This document shows, piece by piece, positions 34,649 through 45,327 of a stretch of DNA of 64,000 bases. The notes under the pieces are model-generated. The model saw only the letters and a list, made by a program, of their open reading frames with translations. It did no database searches and was not told the DNA's origin. The stretch lies in contig NZ_CP155619.1 in NCBI RefSeq assembly GCF_039697315.1, positions 2,480,001-2,544,000 of the forward strand. Direction: 5' to 3'. Positions within the stretch are counted from its first letter, which is position 1. Each line of letters begins with the position of its first letter. A program made the translations under genes and the position numbers. Origin of the DNA: Pseudomonas abietaniphila. GTDB taxonomy: Bacteria > Pseudomonadota > Gammaproteobacteria > Pseudomonadales > Pseudomonadaceae.

Positions 34649-37483
34649 TTGGACAAGATCCTGATTCGTGGGGCTCGAACCCACAACCTGAAAAACATCG
34701 ACCTGACCCTGCCACGCGACAAGCTGATCGTGATTACCGGTCTATCCGGTTCGGGCAAGTCATCGCTGGCTTTCGACACCCTGTATGCCGAAGGCCAGCG
34801 TCGCTACGTCGAATCGCTGTCAGCCTATGCGCGTCAGTTCCTTTCAATGATGGAAAAACCCGACGTCGACACGATCGAAGGTCTTTCGCCTGCCATCTCC
34901 ATCGAGCAGAAATCGACGTCGCACAACCCGCGTTCGACCGTCGGCACCATCACCGAGATCTACGACTACCTGCGTCTGCTGTACGCGCGGGTCGGACAGC
35001 CGCGTTGCCCGGATCATGACATTCCGCTGGAAGCGCAGACAGTCAGCCAGATGGTCGACCTGGTACTCGCCGAGCCTGAAGGCCGCAAACTGATGCTGCT
35101 GGCGCCCGTGGTGCGTGAGCGTAAAGGCGAGCACCTTGCCGTGTTCGAAGAACTTCGCGCGCAGGGTTTCGTGCGCGCCAGAGTCAATGGCAAGCTCTGC
35201 GAGCTCGACGAGCTGCCGAAACTGGACAAACAGAAGAAGCATTCCATTGACGTGGTCGTCGACCGCTTCAAGGTGCGCGCCGATCTGCAACAGCGCCTGG
35301 CCGAATCCTTCGAGACCGCGCTGAAGCTTGCCGACGGCATCGCGCTGGTTGCGCCGATGGACGACGAGCCCGGCGAGGAGATGATCTTCTCCGCCCGTTT
35401 CGCTTGCCCGATCTGCGGCCATGCGATCAGTGAACTGGAACCCAAGCTCTTCTCGTTCAACAACCCTGCGGGTGCGTGTCCGACCTGTGACGGCCTGGGC
35501 GTGAAGCAATTCTTCGACACCAAGCGACTGGTCAATGGCGAACTGACGCTGGCCGAAGGTGCGATTCGTGGCTGGGACCGGCGCAACGTTTATTACTTCC
35601 AGATGCTCGGCTCTCTGGCGAAGCACTATGGCTTTAGCCTGGAAGTACCGTTCAAGGCATTGCCTGCAGATCAGCAGAAGGTTCTGCTCAACGGCAGCGG
35701 CTCCCAGAACGTCGACTTCCGTTACCTGAATGACCGCGGCGACATCGTTAAACGCGCGCACCCGTTCGAGGGCATCGTCCCTAACCTTGAGCGCCGCTAT
35801 CGGGAAACCGAATCTGCAACCGTGCGCGAAGAGCTGGCCAAGTTCCTCAGCACCCAACCCTGCCCGGACTGCCGTGGTACGCGCCTGCGTCGCGAAGCCC
35901 GGCATGTCTGGGTCGGTGAGAAAACGCTGCCTGCCGTGACCAACCTCCCCATCGGAGACGCCACCGATTATTTCGGCGGATTGAAGCTCACCGGACGTCG
36001 CGGCGAGATCGCCGACAAGATCCTCAAGGAGATCCGCGAGCGTTTGCAGTTCCTGGTAAACGTGGGTCTGGATTACCTGACGCTGGATCGCAGTGCTGAC
36101 ACGCTCTCGGGCGGCGAGGCTCAGCGCATCCGTCTTGCCAGTCAGATCGGCGCCGGCCTGGTGGGTGTCATGTACATCCTCGACGAGCCGTCCATCGGGC
36201 TGCACCAACGTGACAACGACCGACTGCTGGACACTCTTCGCCACCTGCGCGACATCGGCAACACCGTGATTGTGGTTGAGCATGACGAAGACGCAATCAG
36301 ACTGGCCGACTACGTGGTGGACATCGGCCCGGGCGCGGGCGTGCACGGTGGTCACATCGTGGCCGAGGGCACGCCGCAGGAAGTCATGGCGCATCCGGAC
36401 TCCCTGACGGGCAAATACCTCTCGGGGCGCGTAAAGATCGAAGTGCCTGCCAAGCGGACGCCACGGAACAAAAAACTGTCGCTCAAACTCAAGGGCGCGC
36501 GCGGCAACAACCTGCGCAACGTCGATCTGGAAATTCCGATTGGCCTGCTGACCTGCGTGACCGGCGTTTCGGGTTCAGGCAAATCGACGCTGATCAACAA
36601 TACGCTGTTCCCGCTCAGCGCCACCGCGCTGAATGGCGCAACAACGCTGGAGGCCGCGGCGCACGACAGCATCGACGGGTTGCAGCATCTGGACAAGGTC
36701 GTCGACATCGACCAGAGCCCAATTGGCCGCACGCCGCGCTCGAACCCGGCGACGTACACCGGACTGTTCACGCCAATCCGTGAACTCTTCGCGGGTGTGC
36801 CGGAGTCGCGTTCACGCGGTTATGGCCCAGGGCGCTTTTCATTCAACGTCAAAGGCGGCCGCTGTGAAGCGTGTCAGGGCGATGGGCTGATCAAGGTGGA
36901 AATGCACTTCCTGCCTGACATCTATGTCCCGTGCGATGTGTGCAAGAGCAAGCGCTACAACCGCGAAACTCTGGAGATCAAATACAAGGGCAAAAGCATC
37001 CACGAGGTGCTGGAGATGACAATTGAAGAGGCGCGAGCGTTCTTTGATGCCGTGCCTGCCCTCGCGCGCAAGCTGCAAACCTTGATGGATGTGGGGCTTT
37101 CCTACATCAAGCTGGGCCAATCAGCGACCACACTGTCGGGCGGCGAGGCACAACGGGTGAAACTCTCCCGGGAGCTCTCCAAACGCGACACCGGAAAGAC
37201 CCTGTACATCCTCGATGAGCCGACCACAGGTCTGCACTTCGCCGATATTCAGCAGTTGCTGGACGTATTGCACCGCCTGCGTGATCACGGCAACACCGTG
37301 GTTGTGATCGAACACAACCTGGACGTGATCAAGACAGCCGACTGGCTGGTAGACCTTGGTCCTGAAGGCGGCTCCAAAGGTGGCCAGATCATCGCGACAG
37401 GTACACCGGAGCAAGTGGCGGGGATGAAACAATCCTACACAGGCCATTACCTGAAGCCGCTGCTGGAACGTGATCGAGCGTAA
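34649..37483 (+). CDS. uvrA: Excinuclease ABC subunit A
   Basis: The 944-residue protein has two ABC modules. The first Walker A is [16 protein letters not shown] (about 32-47); the second is [15 protein letters not shown] (about 640-654). Zinc fingers are at CPICGH and CPTCDGLG in the first half and at [11 protein letters not shown] with [10 protein letters not shown] in the second. Two signature motifs read LSGGEAQR. UvrA scans DNA for bulky lesions with UvrB in nucleotide excision repair. The start is TTG, with GAGG about 5 bases upstream, giving [16 protein letters not shown] could not find a clear LexA box in the 188-base divergent gap. Confidence 0.98.
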   Translation: MDKILIRGARTHNLKNIDLTLPRDKLIVITGLSGSGKSSLAFDTLYAEGQRRYVESLSAYARQFLSMMEKPDVDTIEGLSPAISIEQKSTSHNPRSTVGTITEIYDYLRLLYARVGQPRCPDHDIPLEAQTVSQMVDLVLAEPEGRKLMLLAPVVRERKGEHLAVFEELRAQGFVRARVNGKLCELDELPKLDKQKKHSIDVVVDRFKVRADLQQRLAESFETALKLADGIALVAPMDDEPGEEMIFSARFACPICGHAISELEPKLFSFNNPAGACPTCDGLGVKQFFDTKRLVNGELTLAEGAIRGWDRRNVYYFQMLGSLAKHYGFSLEVPFKALPADQQKVLLNGSGSQNVDFRYLNDRGDIVKRAHPFEGIVPNLERRYRETESATVREELAKFLSTQPCPDCRGTRLRREARHVWVGEKTLPAVTNLPIGDATDYFGGLKLTGRRGEIADKILKEIRERLQFLVNVGLDYLTLDRSADTLSGGEAQRIRLASQIGAGLVGVMYILDEPSIGLHQRDNDRLLDTLRHLRDIGNTVIVVEHDEDAIRLADYVVDIGPGAGVHGGHIVAEGTPQEVMAHPDSLTGKYLSGRVKIEVPAKRTPRNKKLSLKLKGARGNNLRNVDLEIPIGLLTCVTGVSGSGKSTLINNTLFPLSATALNGATTLEAAAHDSIDGLQHLDKVVDIDQSPIGRTPRSNPATYTGLFTPIRELFAGVPESRSRGYGPGRFSFNVKGGRCEACQGDGLIKVEMHFLPDIYVPCDVCKSKRYNRETLEIKYKGKSIHEVLEMTIEEARAFFDAVPALARKLQTLMDVGLSYIKLGQSATTLSGGEAQRVKLSRELSKRDTGKTLYILDEPTTGLHFADIQQLLDVLHRLRDHGNTVVVIEHNLDVIKTADWLVDLGPEGGSKGGQIIATGTPEQVAGMKQSYTGHYLKPLLERDRA

Positions 37484-37504
37484 TCACTGACCGCAACACA
37501 AACT

Positions 37505-37544
37505 AAAAAGCCCCTGCCGTGAAGATCACGACAGGGGCTTTTTG
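37505..37544. terminator. Bidirectional terminator between uvrA and ferritin
   Basis: AAAAAGCCCCTGCCGTGA and TCACGACAGGGGCTTTTT pair with one mismatch (CTGCCG / CGACAG) around the loop AGA. T-runs on both strands make it usable by both convergent genes. Confidence 0.94.
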
Positions 37545-37555
37545 TTGGGCCGGAG

Positions 37556-38020
37556 TCAGAACTGCGATTGCAGGTAGTTCTCAAGACCAATGGACTTGAT
37601 CAACCCCATCTGCTTTTCGAGCCAGTAGGTGTGATCCTCTTCAGTGTCTGCCAGCTGGACACGGAGAATGTCACGGCTGACGTAGTCCTTGTGTTGCTCA
37701 CAGAGCGCGATGCCCTTGCACAGCGCAGCACGGACCTTGTATTCGAGACGGAGGTCACTGGCGAGCATCTCAGGGACCGTCGTGCCGACGTCGAGATCAT
37801 CCGGACGCATGCGCGGCGTACCTTCAAGCATCAGAATCCGGCGCATTAACGCATCAGCGTGCTGTGCCTCTTCTTCCATCTCGTGGTTGATACGCTCGTA
37901 CAGCTTGCTGAAACCCCAATCTTCATACATACGGGAATGAATGAAGTATTGATCGCGCGCAGCCAATTCGCCGGTCAGCAGCGTGTTGAGGTAATCGATG
38001 ACGTCCGGGTGGCCTTGCAT
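37556..38020 (-). CDS. ftnA: Bacterial ferritin (FtnA type, often annotated bacterioferritin)
   Basis: The 154 residues form a ferritin four-helix bundle. Ferroxidase ligands are visible: E18 in [13 protein letters not shown]51 with H54 in [11 protein letters not shown], and later E94 and E127/H130 in [11 protein letters not shown]. Residue 52, the methionine that binds haem between subunits in true bacterioferritins, is alanine here. The homologue PA4235 of P. aeruginosa was shown to be a haem-independent ferritin (FtnA), which fits. It stores iron as a 24-mer. GAAGGAG lies ahead of the ATG. In PAO1 katA separates this gene from rplQ; here it is absent. Confidence 0.93.
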   Translation of the reverse strand: MQGHPDVIDYLNTLLTGELAARDQYFIHSRMYEDWGFSKLYERINHEMEEEAQHADALMRRILMLEGTPRMRPDDLDVGTTVPEMLASDLRLEYKVRAALCKGIALCEQHKDYVSRDILRVQLADTEEDHTYWLEKQMGLIKSIGLENYLQSQF

Positions 38021-38108
38021 CGCCGTGAATCTCCTTCGTGAAAGTCGATAGTTTGAACCAACATTAGAGACAGGTCACTCGATCAGAAGCAGAAAAGTGA
38101 AGAAACGC

Positions 38109-38114
38109 TGTCAA
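38109..38114 (-). promoter_or_regulatory. Possible -35 element upstream of ftnA
   Basis: A perfect TTGACA is present on the minus strand, about 90 bases before the ftnA start. The -10 at 17 bases spacing (TGCTTC) is poor, so the promoter may need an activator or may use a different start. No convincing Fur box was seen in the gap. Confidence 0.35.
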
Positions 38115-38160
38115 TTTCTGACATTTGGTGCTTAAAACGCGGCTAAATGAGGAGAGTTCC

Positions 38161-38208
38161 GTTTATCACTTAGACTTAGCGCAATAGTTGCGCAAAGTAA
38201 CTGATAAC
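38161..38208. repeat. Large imperfect inverted repeat in the ftnA-rplQ gap
   Basis: GCGCAA TAG TTGCGC at the centre (38179-38193) extends outwards through CTTA / AAGTAA to GTTTATCA (38161) and TGATAAC (to 38208). The whole 48-base unit could form a long stem. It stands in an unusually AT-rich spacer between the ftnA promoter region and the rplQ terminator. Its role is unknown. Confidence 0.6.
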
Positions 38209-38235
38209 GCGTTGTATTTAGTGAATGCCGAAAAA

Positions 38236-38261
38236 CAAAAAACCGGGCACTAGGCCCGGTT
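38236..38261 (-). terminator. Terminator of the alpha (rpsM-rplQ) operon
   Basis: On the minus strand AACCGGGC and GCCCGGTT enclose CTAGT, followed by TTTTTGTTTTT. It lies about 20 bases after the rplQ stop and ends the 25-kb ribosomal run. Confidence 0.93.
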
Positions 38262-38280
38262 CTTTGTAACGACTGACGTC

Positions 38281-38667
38281 TTATTCAGCAGCTTCTACAG
38301 AGCCACCGACAGGACGATCAACCAGTTCGACGTACGCCATTGGCGCGTTGTCGCCAGCGCGGAAACCGCACTTGAGGATGCGCAGGTAGCCACCCTCACG
38401 AGTTGCATAACGCTTGCCCAGGTCGTTGAACAGCTTGCCGACCATTTCTTTCGAACGGGTACGGTCAAATGCCAGACGACGGTTAGCAACGCTATCAACC
38501 TTGGCCAGGGTGATCAGCGGCTCGGCAACGCGGCGCAGTTCCTTGGCTTTCGGCAGGGTAGTTTTGATCAGCTCGTGCTCGAACAGCGACACCGCCATGT
38601 TTTGGAACATGGCCTTACGGTGAGAGCTGGTACGGCTCAGGTGACGTCCACTTTTACGATGACGCAT
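38281..38667 (-). CDS. rplQ: 50S ribosomal protein L17
   Basis: The 128 residues begin [20 protein letters not shown], the invariant start of bL17, and have the helix [17 protein letters not shown]17 lies near the exit of the peptide tunnel. It is the last gene of the alpha operon, 42 bases after rpoA and directly before a strong terminator. Confidence 0.98.
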   Translation of the reverse strand: MRHRKSGRHLSRTSSHRKAMFQNMAVSLFEHELIKTTLPKAKELRRVAEPLITLAKVDSVANRRLAFDRTRSKEMVGKLFNDLGKRYATREGGYLRILKCGFRAGDNAPMAYVELVDRPVGGSVEAAE

Positions 38668-38709
38668 GGTTCATTCCTTACCAAACACAACGTTCGGTGA
38701 TTACGACGA

Positions 38710-39711
38710 TCAGGCAGTCGCCTTGTCGTCCTTCTTAAGACTTGCAGGCGGCCAGTTGTCGAGGCGCATGCCGAGGGAGAGACCACGAGAAGCCAGAACG
38801 TCCTTGATTTCAGTCAAGGATTTCTTGCCCAGGTTCGGAGTCTTCAACAGTTCTACTTCGGTGCGCTGAATCAGGTCACCGATGTAGTAAATGTTCTCCG
38901 CCTTAAGGCAGTTGGCCGAACGTACGGTCAGTTCCAAATCGTCAACCGGACGAAGCAGGATCGGATCGATCTCGTCTTCCTGTTCGACTACCACTGGCTC
39001 ACTGTCACCTTTGAGGTCGACGAACGCAGCCAACTGCTGTTGCAGAATGGTTGCAGCGCGGCGGATTGCCTCTTCAGGATCCAGAGTACCGTTGGTTTCC
39101 AGATCAATAACCAGTTTGTCCAGGTTAGTACGTTGTTCGACACGGGCGTTTTCCACCACGTATGCGATACGACGAACCGGGCTGAACGAGGAGTCAAGCT
39201 GCAAGCGACCGATGCTGCGGCTTTCGTCTTCGTCGCTCTGACGCGAGTCTGCTGGTTCATAACCGCGACCACGAGCTACAACGAGCTTCATGTTCAGGGC
39301 GCCGTTAGACGCCAGGTTAGCGATTACGTGATCGGGGTTAACGATCTCGACATCATGATCCAGCTGAATATCGGCAGCGGTAACCACCCCCGAACCCTTC
39401 TTCGACAAGGTCAGCGTAACTTCGTCTCGACCGTGCAGCTTGATAGCCAGACCTTTAAGGTTCAACAGGATTTCAATGACATCTTCCTGTACACCTTCGA
39501 TGGCGCTGTACTCGTGGAGTACACCGTCAATCTCGGCCTCGACTACTGCACAGCCGGGCATGGAGGACAACAGGATGCGGCGCAGCGCGTTGCCCAGGGT
39601 ATGGCCGAAACCACGCTCGAGAGGCTCGAGTGTGATCTTGGCGCGGGTTGGACTGACAACCTGCACATCAATGTGGCGGGGTGTCAGGAACTCATTTACC
39701 GAAATCTGCAT
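38710..39711 (-). CDS. rpoA: RNA polymerase alpha subunit
   Basis: The 333 residues comprise the dimerising N-terminal domain (about 1-235, with [19 protein letters not shown]). An acidic linker follows, then the C-terminal domain (about 250-333, [20 protein letters not shown]) that contacts UP elements and activators. Its length is normal for Pseudomonas. It sits between rpsD and rplQ as in nearly all gammaproteobacteria. Confidence 0.99.
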   Translation of the reverse strand: MQISVNEFLTPRHIDVQVVSPTRAKITLEPLERGFGHTLGNALRRILLSSMPGCAVVEAEIDGVLHEYSAIEGVQEDVIEILLNLKGLAIKLHGRDEVTLTLSKKGSGVVTAADIQLDHDVEIVNPDHVIANLASNGALNMKLVVARGRGYEPADSRQSDEDESRSIGRLQLDSSFSPVRRIAYVVENARVEQRTNLDKLVIDLETNGTLDPEEAIRRAATILQQQLAAFVDLKGDSEPVVVEQEDEIDPILLRPVDDLELTVRSANCLKAENIYYIGDLIQRTEVELLKTPNLGKKSLTEIKDVLASRGLSLGMRLDNWPPASLKKDDKATA

Positions 39712-39733
39712 GGATGCACCTATTTTCTAGCCC

Positions 39734-40354
39734 TTACTTGGAGTAGAGCTCGACAATCAGGCTTTCGTTGATGTCGGCGGACAGATCACTGCGAGCTGGA
39801 ACGCTTTTGAAAACGCCAGATTTCTTCTCAGTGTCTACTTCTACCCATTCTACGCGGCCACGTTGGGCACACAGATCGAGAGCCTGGACGATACGCAGTT
39901 GGTTTTTCGCTTTTTCGCGAATAGCGACTACGTCACCAGCACGAACCTGGTAGGACGGAACGTTAACGGTTTTGCCGTTGACGCTAACCGACTTGTGCGA
40001 TACCAGTTGACGAGATTCGGCACGAGTAGAACCGAAACCCATACGGTATACGACGTTGTCCAGACGGCATTCGAGCAGTTGCAGCAGGTTCTCACCCGTA
40101 GCGCCTTTCTTGCCGGCAGCTTCTTTGTAGTAACCGCTGAACTGACGCTCGAGAACGCCATAGATACGACGGACTTTCTGCTTTTCACGCAGTTGGGTGC
40201 CGTAGTCGGATTGGCGACCGCGGCGCTGACCGTGGATACCTGGTGCAGCTTCGATGTTGCACTTCGATTCGATCGCGCGCACGCCGCTCTTCAGGAAGAG
40301 ATCGGTGCCTTCGCGACGAGCGAGTTTGCATTTTGGACCAATGTAACGAGCCAT
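39734..40354 (-). CDS. rpsD: 30S ribosomal protein S4
   Basis: The 206-residue primary 16S-binding protein starts [18 protein letters not shown] and carries the S4 RNA-binding domain (about 95-155, [20 protein letters not shown]). In E. coli S4 represses the alpha operon by binding a pseudoknot over the rpsM start; whether that holds here was not visible by eye. It is followed 22 bases later by rpoA. Confidence 0.98.
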   Translation of the reverse strand: MARYIGPKCKLARREGTDLFLKSGVRAIESKCNIEAAPGIHGQRRGRQSDYGTQLREKQKVRRIYGVLERQFSGYYKEAAGKKGATGENLLQLLECRLDNVVYRMGFGSTRAESRQLVSHKSVSVNGKTVNVPSYQVRAGDVVAIREKAKNQLRIVQALDLCAQRGRVEWVEVDTEKKSGVFKSVPARSDLSADINESLIVELYSK

Positions 40355-40372
40355 TCTTTACAATCTCCTGGA

Positions 40373-40762
40373 TTACACGCGGCGCTTCTTCGGCGGACGG
40401 CACCCGTTGTGCGGGATTGGCGTCACGTCGGTGATGCTGGCGATCTTGTAGCCACAGCCGTTCAAAGCACGAACTGCAGATTCACGACCTGGACCTGGAC
40501 CCTTGACGTTAACGTCGAGGTTTTTCAGGCCGTATTCCAGCGCAGCTTGACCAGCACGTTCAGCAGCTACTTGAGCAGCGAACGGGGTGGACTTGCGGGA
40601 ACCGCGGAAACCCGAACCACCGGAGGTAGCCCAGGAAAGAGCGTTACCTTGACGGTCGGTAATGGTCACGATGGTGTTGTTAAAAGATGCATGGATGTGG
40701 GCGATGCCATCAACCACTGTCTTTTTAACTTTTTTACGAGGACGAGCAGCAGGTTTTGCCAT
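40373..40762 (-). CDS. rpsK: 30S ribosomal protein S11
   Basis: The 129 residues include [20 protein letters not shown] and the C-terminal [12 protein letters not shown]. The Asn-Gly in that tail is the site converted to isoaspartate in E. coli S11. The protein lines the mRNA platform of the 30S subunit. It lies 30 bases after rpsM. Confidence 0.98.
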   Translation of the reverse strand: MAKPAARPRKKVKKTVVDGIAHIHASFNNTIVTITDRQGNALSWATSGGSGFRGSRKSTPFAAQVAAERAGQAALEYGLKNLDVNVKGPGPGRESAVRALNGCGYKIASITDVTPIPHNGCRPPKKRRV

Positions 40763-40792
40763 GATTTAATTCCTGTCGATTCGCTGGGGCGA

Positions 40793-41149
40793 TTACTTGC
40801 GGATCGGCTTACGCGGACCTTTACGGGTACGCGCGTTAGTCTTGGTACGCTGACCGCGTACTGGAAGACCACGACGATGACGCAGACCGCGATAGCAACC
40901 GAGGTCCATCAAGCGCTTGATTTTCATGTTGATTTCGCGACGCAGGTCACCTTCAGTGGTGAACTTCGCGACTTCGCCACGCAGCTGTTCAATCTGCTCG
41001 TCGCTCAGATCTTTGATCTTTGCCGCCGGGTTAACCCCGGTGGTAGCACAGATTTTCTGTGCAGTCGTGCGACCAACACCATAGATGTAGGTCAGCGAGA
41101 TAACAGTATGCTTGTTATCTGGAATGTTAACGCCTGCAATACGGGCCAT
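40793..41149 (-). CDS. rpsM: 30S ribosomal protein S13
   Basis: The 118 residues begin [20 protein letters not shown] and end in the basic tail [15 protein letters not shown] that reaches the P site. S13 contacts the 50S subunit and tRNAs at the head of the 30S. It is the first gene of the alpha operon, with its own promoter about 60-90 bases upstream. Confidence 0.98.
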   Translation of the reverse strand: MARIAGVNIPDNKHTVISLTYIYGVGRTTAQKICATTGVNPAAKIKDLSDEQIEQLRGEVAKFTTEGDLRREINMKIKRLMDLGCYRGLRHRRGLPVRGQRTKTNARTRKGPRKPIRK

Positions 41150-41208
41150 TCAGTGGGACTCCAATTGACAGCTACCTACGCCCCGGAAGCCAAGAAATAG
41201 GGCGCGAG

Positions 41209-41237
41209 ATAATATCGCTGTAATAACAAATAATCAA
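41209..41237 (-). promoter_or_regulatory. Candidate promoter of the alpha operon (rpsM)
   Basis: On the minus strand TTGATT and TATTAT are separated by 17 bases. The -35 begins at the base that follows the hairpin 41238-41261, so the terminator tail and the -35 are the same bases. The expected start lies about 50 bases before rpsM. Confidence 0.65.
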
Positions 41238-41261
41238 CCCAGCAGCGCACTAGCTGCTGGG
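41238..41261 (-). terminator. Hairpin after rpmJ, probable spc terminator
   Basis: CCCAGCAGC and GCTGCTGGG form a 9-base stem around TAGTGC, followed on the minus strand by TTGATTATTTGTTATT. The tail is T-rich but broken, so read-through is likely. It lies 20 bases after the rpmJ stop. Confidence 0.65.
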
Positions 41262-41280
41262 CTTATAGCACAGATCACAC

Positions 41281-41397
41281 TCAGCCTTGGCGCTGCTTGT
41301 GACGTGGTTCCGCGCTGCAAATTACTCGAACAACACCTTCGCGGCGAATAATCTTGCAGTTACGGCACAGCTTTTTCACCGATGCACGAACTTTCAT
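41281..41397 (-). CDS. rpmJ: 50S ribosomal protein L36
   Basis: The 38-residue protein reads [20 protein letters not shown] at its start. It keeps the zinc ligands C11, C14, C27 and H33, so it is the zinc-binding C+ form. Pseudomonas often carry a zinc-free paralogue elsewhere that replaces it in zinc starvation; none is in this window. It follows secY after 28 bases and closes the spc group. Confidence 0.97.
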
Positions 41398-41425
41398 CAC
41401 CAACTCCTCGAACCTTATGGGTGCT

Positions 41426-42757
41426 TCAGCGCAGCATGCCGCTGCCGTAGCCCTTCAGGTTGGCTTTCTTCATCAGGGATTCATACTGGTGCGAAACGAG
41501 GTGAGATTGCACTTGGGACATGAAGTCCATCACAACCACGACCACGATCAGCAACGAGGTCCCGCCAAGGTAGAACGGCACGTTTGCAGCAACCACCAGG
41601 AACTGGGGCAACAGGCACACGGCCATCATATAAAGAGCACCGAACATGGTCAGACGGGTCAGAACGCCATCAATATAGCGCGCCGACTGCTCACCAGGAC
41701 GAATGCCCGGAATAAAGGCACCGGACTTCTTCAGGTTTTCCGCTACGTCTTTCGGATTGAACATCAACGCCGTATAGAAGAAGCAGAAGAAAATAATCCC
41801 TGCACTAAACAGCAGAATATTCAACGGCTGACCAGGAGCGATCGACTGCGAGATGTCCTGCAACCAGCCCATACCTTCAGACTGACCGAACCAGGCACCC
41901 AACGAAGCCGGAAACAGCAAGATGCTGCTTGCGAAAATGGCCGGAATAACACCGGCCATGTTCACTTTCAGCGGCAAGTGGCTGGTCTGCGCAGCGAAGA
42001 CCTTACGGCCCTGCTGACGCTTGGCGTAGTGAACAGCGATACGACGCTGACCACGCTCAATGAACACCACGAAACCGATAATCGCTACTGCCAGCAAACC
42101 GATGGCGACCAAAGCGAAAATGTTGATATCACCCTGACGTGCAGACTCGAAAGACTGCCCGATCGCTCTCGGAAGACCGGCGACGATACCCGAAAAAATC
42201 AACATCGAGATACCGTTACCAACACCGCGCTCAGTGATCTGCTCGCCCAGCCACATCATGAACAGCGCACCAGCCACGAAGGTGGTGACCGCCACGAAGT
42301 GGAAGCCGATATCTGCAGAGAAAGCAACGCCCTGACCGGCCAAACCAATGGACATGCCAATAGCTTGAACCAACGCCAGGACGACGGTGCCATAGCGGGT
42401 GTATTGGCTGATCTTACGACGACCAGCCTCACCTTCCTTCTTCAACTGCTCCAGTTGTGGGCTGACAGCGGTCATGAGCTGCATGATGATCGATGCCGAA
42501 ATGTACGGCATGATCCCCAGTGCAAAAATGCTCATGCGCTCCAGCGCACCACCGGAAAACATGTTGAATAAGCTAAGAATGGTCCCCTCATTCTGTCGAA
42601 ACAGGTCCGCCAGCCGGTCAGGGTTGATACCTGGAACTGGGATATGCGCACCGATCCGGTAGACGATAATCGCCAGGAACAGGAAACGCAGTCGAGCCCA
42701 GAGCTCGGACAACCCGCCGCTTTTGCTGAGCGCTGAGAGAGCACCTTGCTTAGCCAT
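41426..42757 (-). CDS. secY: Protein translocase subunit SecY
   Basis: The 443-residue inner-membrane protein has ten hydrophobic helices. The first cytoplasmic and plug region reads [20 protein letters not shown], and the C-terminal cytoplasmic end is [15 protein letters not shown]. With SecE and SecG it forms the protein-conducting channel that takes chains from SecA or the ribosome. Its start abuts the rplO stop directly. Length is typical. Confidence 0.98.
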
Positions 42758-43189
42758 TTATTCCTCGAACTTGCCGCCAGCTGCTTCGATAGCCGCACGC
42801 GCACCTTTGGTGGCTGCGATACCTTTGAGGGTGACCGCGCGAGTAACCTCACCGGACAGCATGATTTTCACACGCTGTACGTTTTGGTTGATCACGTTGG
42901 CATCCTTCAGGGACTGCACAGTTACAACGCCTTCAACTTTAGCCAGCTCGGAGGTGCGAACTTCTGCACGATCCATAGCCTTCAAAGAGACGAAGCCGAA
43001 CTTAGGCAGACGACGATGCAACGGCTGTTGGCCGCCTTCGAAGCCCGGAGCAATGGTGCCACCGGAGCGGGAGGTCTGACCTTTGTGGCCGCGGCCACCG
43101 GTCTTACCCAAACCACTACCGATACCACGGCCCGGACGATGCTTCTCGCGACGGGAACCCGGCGCTGGACTCAGATCATTGAGTTTCAT
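42758..43189 (-). CDS. rplO: 50S ribosomal protein L15
   Basis: The 143 residues start [20 protein letters not shown] and contain the glycine-rich N-terminal extension [20 protein letters not shown] that threads into 23S rRNA. It joins late in 50S assembly. It is followed without a gap by secY. Confidence 0.98.
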   Translation of the reverse strand: MKLNDLSPAPGSRREKHRPGRGIGSGLGKTGGRGHKGQTSRSGGTIAPGFEGGQQPLHRRLPKFGFVSLKAMDRAEVRTSELAKVEGVVTVQSLKDANVINQNVQRVKIMLSGEVTRAVTLKGIAATKGARAAIEAAGGKFEE

Positions 43190-43192
43190 CGA

Positions 43193-43369
43193 TTAACCCT
43201 CGACTCGCAGCATGTAGTAAGCCTTGTTGATCATTCCACGGTTTTCCGGGGTATCAACGACTTCTACAGTGTGACCGATGCGACGCAGACCCAGACCCTT
43301 AACGCACAGTTTGTGGTTAGGGATACGGCCGGTCATGCTTTTGATCAAAGTAACTTTTACGGTAGCCAT
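43193..43369 (-). CDS. rpmD: 50S ribosomal protein L30
   Basis: The 58 residues, [20 protein letters not shown] then [20 protein letters not shown], match the short bacterial uL30. It lies between rpsE (2-base gap) and rplO (3-base gap), the standard spc order. Confidence 0.97.
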   Translation of the reverse strand: MATVKVTLIKSMTGRIPNHKLCVKGLGLRRIGHTVEVVDTPENRGMINKAYYMLRVEG

Positions 43370-43371
43370 GA

Positions 43372-43872
43372 TCAGATGATCTCCTGCACGTTCAAGCCGC
43401 GTTTGGCAGCGATGGACTCAGGGGACTGCATAGCCTTCAAACCCTTGAACGTTGCGTGAACAACGTTGACTGGGTTGGTCGAACCGTAGCACTTGGCCAG
43501 AACGTTCTGAACACCAGCAACTTCCAGGACAGCACGCATTGCGCCGCCGGCGATGATGCCAGTACCTTCAGAAGCAGGCTGCATGTAAACCTTCGAAGCA
43601 CCGTGAGCGGACTTCATGGCGTACTGCAGGGTAGTGCCGTTCAGATCAACCTGGATCATGTTGCGGCGAGCAGCTTCCATTGCCTTCTGGATCGCAGCAG
43701 GCACTTCACGTGACTTGCCACGGCCGAAGCCAACACGACCCTTACCATCACCCACCACGGTCAACGCGGTGAAAGTGAAGATACGGCCGCCTTTTACGGT
43801 TTTTGCTACGCGATTAACTTGAACCAGCTTCTCAATGTAGCCTTCGTCGCGTTTTTGGTCGTTATTTGCCAT
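43372..43872 (-). CDS. rpsE: 30S ribosomal protein S5
   Basis: The 166 residues contain the double-stranded-RNA-binding N-domain with [16 protein letters not shown], in which spectinomycin-resistance changes occur in other bacteria. The loop VAKTVKGGR looks wild type. The C-domain [20 protein letters not shown] follows. S5 affects decoding accuracy with S4. Confidence 0.98.
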   Translation of the reverse strand: MANNDQKRDEGYIEKLVQVNRVAKTVKGGRIFTFTALTVVGDGKGRVGFGRGKSREVPAAIQKAMEAARRNMIQVDLNGTTLQYAMKSAHGASKVYMQPASEGTGIIAGGAMRAVLEVAGVQNVLAKCYGSTNPVNVVHATFKGLKAMQSPESIAAKRGLNVQEII

Positions 43873-43875
43873 AAC

Positions 43876-44226
43876 TTAGAACTCCAGCCCGCCTTCACGA
43901 GCAGCATCAGCCAGCGCCTTGACGCGACCGTGGTACTTGAAGCCGGAACGATCAAAAGCCACTTGAGATACACCGGCGGCTTTCGCACGCTCAGCGATCA
44001 GCTGGCCAACTTTAGTGGCCGCGTCGATGTTGCCAGTGGCGCCATCACGCAGTTCTTTGTCCAAAGTCGAGGCGTTTGCCAGGACTTTGCTGCCGTCGGC
44101 CGAAATGACCTGGGCATAAATGTGCTGCGAAGAGCGGTACACGCAGAGACGCACGACTTCGAGTTCGTGCATTTTCAGGCGTGCTTTGCGAGCGCGACGC
44201 AGTCGGGTAACTTTTTTGACGGTCAT
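43876..44226 (-). CDS. rplR: 50S ribosomal protein L18
   Basis: The 116 residues ([20 protein letters not shown] start, [14 protein letters not shown] end) match uL18, which binds 5S rRNA together with L5 and L25. It lies 3 bases before rpsE and 10 after rplF. Confidence 0.98.
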   Translation of the reverse strand: MTVKKVTRLRRARKARLKMHELEVVRLCVYRSSQHIYAQVISADGSKVLANASTLDKELRDGATGNIDAATKVGQLIAERAKAAGVSQVAFDRSGFKYHGRVKALADAAREGGLEF

Positions 44227-44236
44227 TTGCTATGCC

Positions 44237-44770
44237 CTACTTCTTCTTGGCTTCTTTACGACGGACGACTTCGTCCGCGTAACGCACGCCTTTGCCTTTG
44301 TATGGCTCTGGACGGCGGAAGTCGCGGATCTCAGCGGCCACTTGACCAACCAACTGCTTGTCGATACCACGGATGAAGATATCGGTTTGGTTGGGGGTCT
44401 CAGCGGTGATGCCTGCTGGCAATTCGTAGTCCACTGGGTGCGAGAAGCCAAGGGCCAGGTTCAGCACCGTGCCTTTTGCTTGCGCTTTGTAACCAACACC
44501 GACCAGCTGGAGCTTGCGCTCGAAGCCTTGGCTTACGCCCTGGACCATGTTGTTTACCAACGCACGAGTGGTACCGGCCATTGCGCGAGTTTGTTGATCG
44601 CCATTGCGAGCAGCGAAACGCAGCTCACCAGCTTCTTCAACAATTTCAACGGACGAGTGAATGTTCAGGTCGAGAGTACCCTTGGCACCCTTCACCGAAA
44701 GCTGCTGGCCGACGAGTTTTACTTCGACGCCTGCTGGCAACTTAACGGGGTTCTTAGCTACGCGTGACAT
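44237..44770 (-). CDS. rplF: 50S ribosomal protein L6
   Basis: The 177 residues begin [20 protein letters not shown] and show the family hallmark [12 protein letters not shown] near the end. L6 sits near the sarcin-ricin loop and factor-binding site. An in-frame ATG at 44836 lies in the rpsH coding region and was rejected. Confidence 0.98.
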   Translation of the reverse strand: MSRVAKNPVKLPAGVEVKLVGQQLSVKGAKGTLDLNIHSSVEIVEEAGELRFAARNGDQQTRAMAGTTRALVNNMVQGVSQGFERKLQLVGVGYKAQAKGTVLNLALGFSHPVDYELPAGITAETPNQTDIFIRGIDKQLVGQVAAEIRDFRRPEPYKGKGVRYADEVVRRKEAKKK

Positions 44771-44783
44771 GCTTATCCCCCCC

Positions 44784-45176
44784 TTAGAACACAGTGCAAA
44801 GCACTTCGCCGCCGACACCGGCAGCGCGCGCAGCACGATCCGTCATCACACCTTTGTTGGTGGAGACGATAGACACACCGAGACCGCCACGAACTTTTGG
44901 CAGATCATCGACGGACTTGTACTGACGCAGGCCTGGACGGCTAACGCGCTTGACTTCTTCGATGACCGGACGGCCTTCGAAGTATTTCAGCTCGATAGAC
45001 AGCAAGGGCTTTGTTTCACTGCTGATCTGATAACCCGCAATGTAGCCTTCGTCTTTCAGGACTTTAGCTACAGCCACCTTCAAAGTGGAGGATGGCATGC
45101 TTACGACGGGCTTTTCAGCCATCTGGGCATTACGGATACGAGTTAGCATGTCCGCTAACGGGTCCTGCATACTCAT
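44784..45176 (-). CDS. rpsH: 30S ribosomal protein S8
   Basis: The 130 residues read [20 protein letters not shown] and contain the RNA-binding end [20 protein letters not shown]. In E. coli S8 is the translational repressor of the spc operon. It is preceded by an unusual 213-base spacer holding a promoter and two hairpins, so it may start a transcription unit of its own. Confidence 0.98.
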   Translation of the reverse strand: MSMQDPLADMLTRIRNAQMAEKPVVSMPSSTLKVAVAKVLKDEGYIAGYQISSETKPLLSIELKYFEGRPVIEEVKRVSRPGLRQYKSVDDLPKVRGGLGVSIVSTNKGVMTDRAARAAGVGGEVLCTVF

Positions 45177-45275
45177 GGGCTAGACGCTCCTAATACAAAA
45201 TAATTAGCCTTGCGGCTACTGCTTGTCGCCAAAAAAACTCAGGCACGTAAAAACACGGGCTCTGGCGAGCCGGCA

Positions 45276-45304
45276 ATTCTAGACGTACCCCAGAAACGAA
45301 TCAA
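45276..45304 (-). promoter_or_regulatory. Candidate internal promoter before rpsH
   Basis: TTGATT and TAGAAT on the minus strand are 17 bases apart. The -35 lies inside the right arm of the hairpin 45298-45327. The expected start near 45269 gives a leader of about 90 bases. The leader opens with the small hairpin GGCTC-GCCA-GAGCC followed by CGTGTTTTTACG, a possible attenuator. Confidence 0.65.
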
Positions 45305-45327
45305 GCCCCAAAAGGGGCTTGATTCGA
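45298..45327. terminator. Perfect 13-bp hairpin in the rpsN-rpsH spacer
   Basis: CGAATCAAGCCCC and GGGGCTTGATTCG flank AAAA (TTTT on the minus strand). On the minus strand TTTCTGGGG follows, so the T-run is short. Termination is therefore likely to be partial, and an RNase processing role is also possible. Confidence 0.6.
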
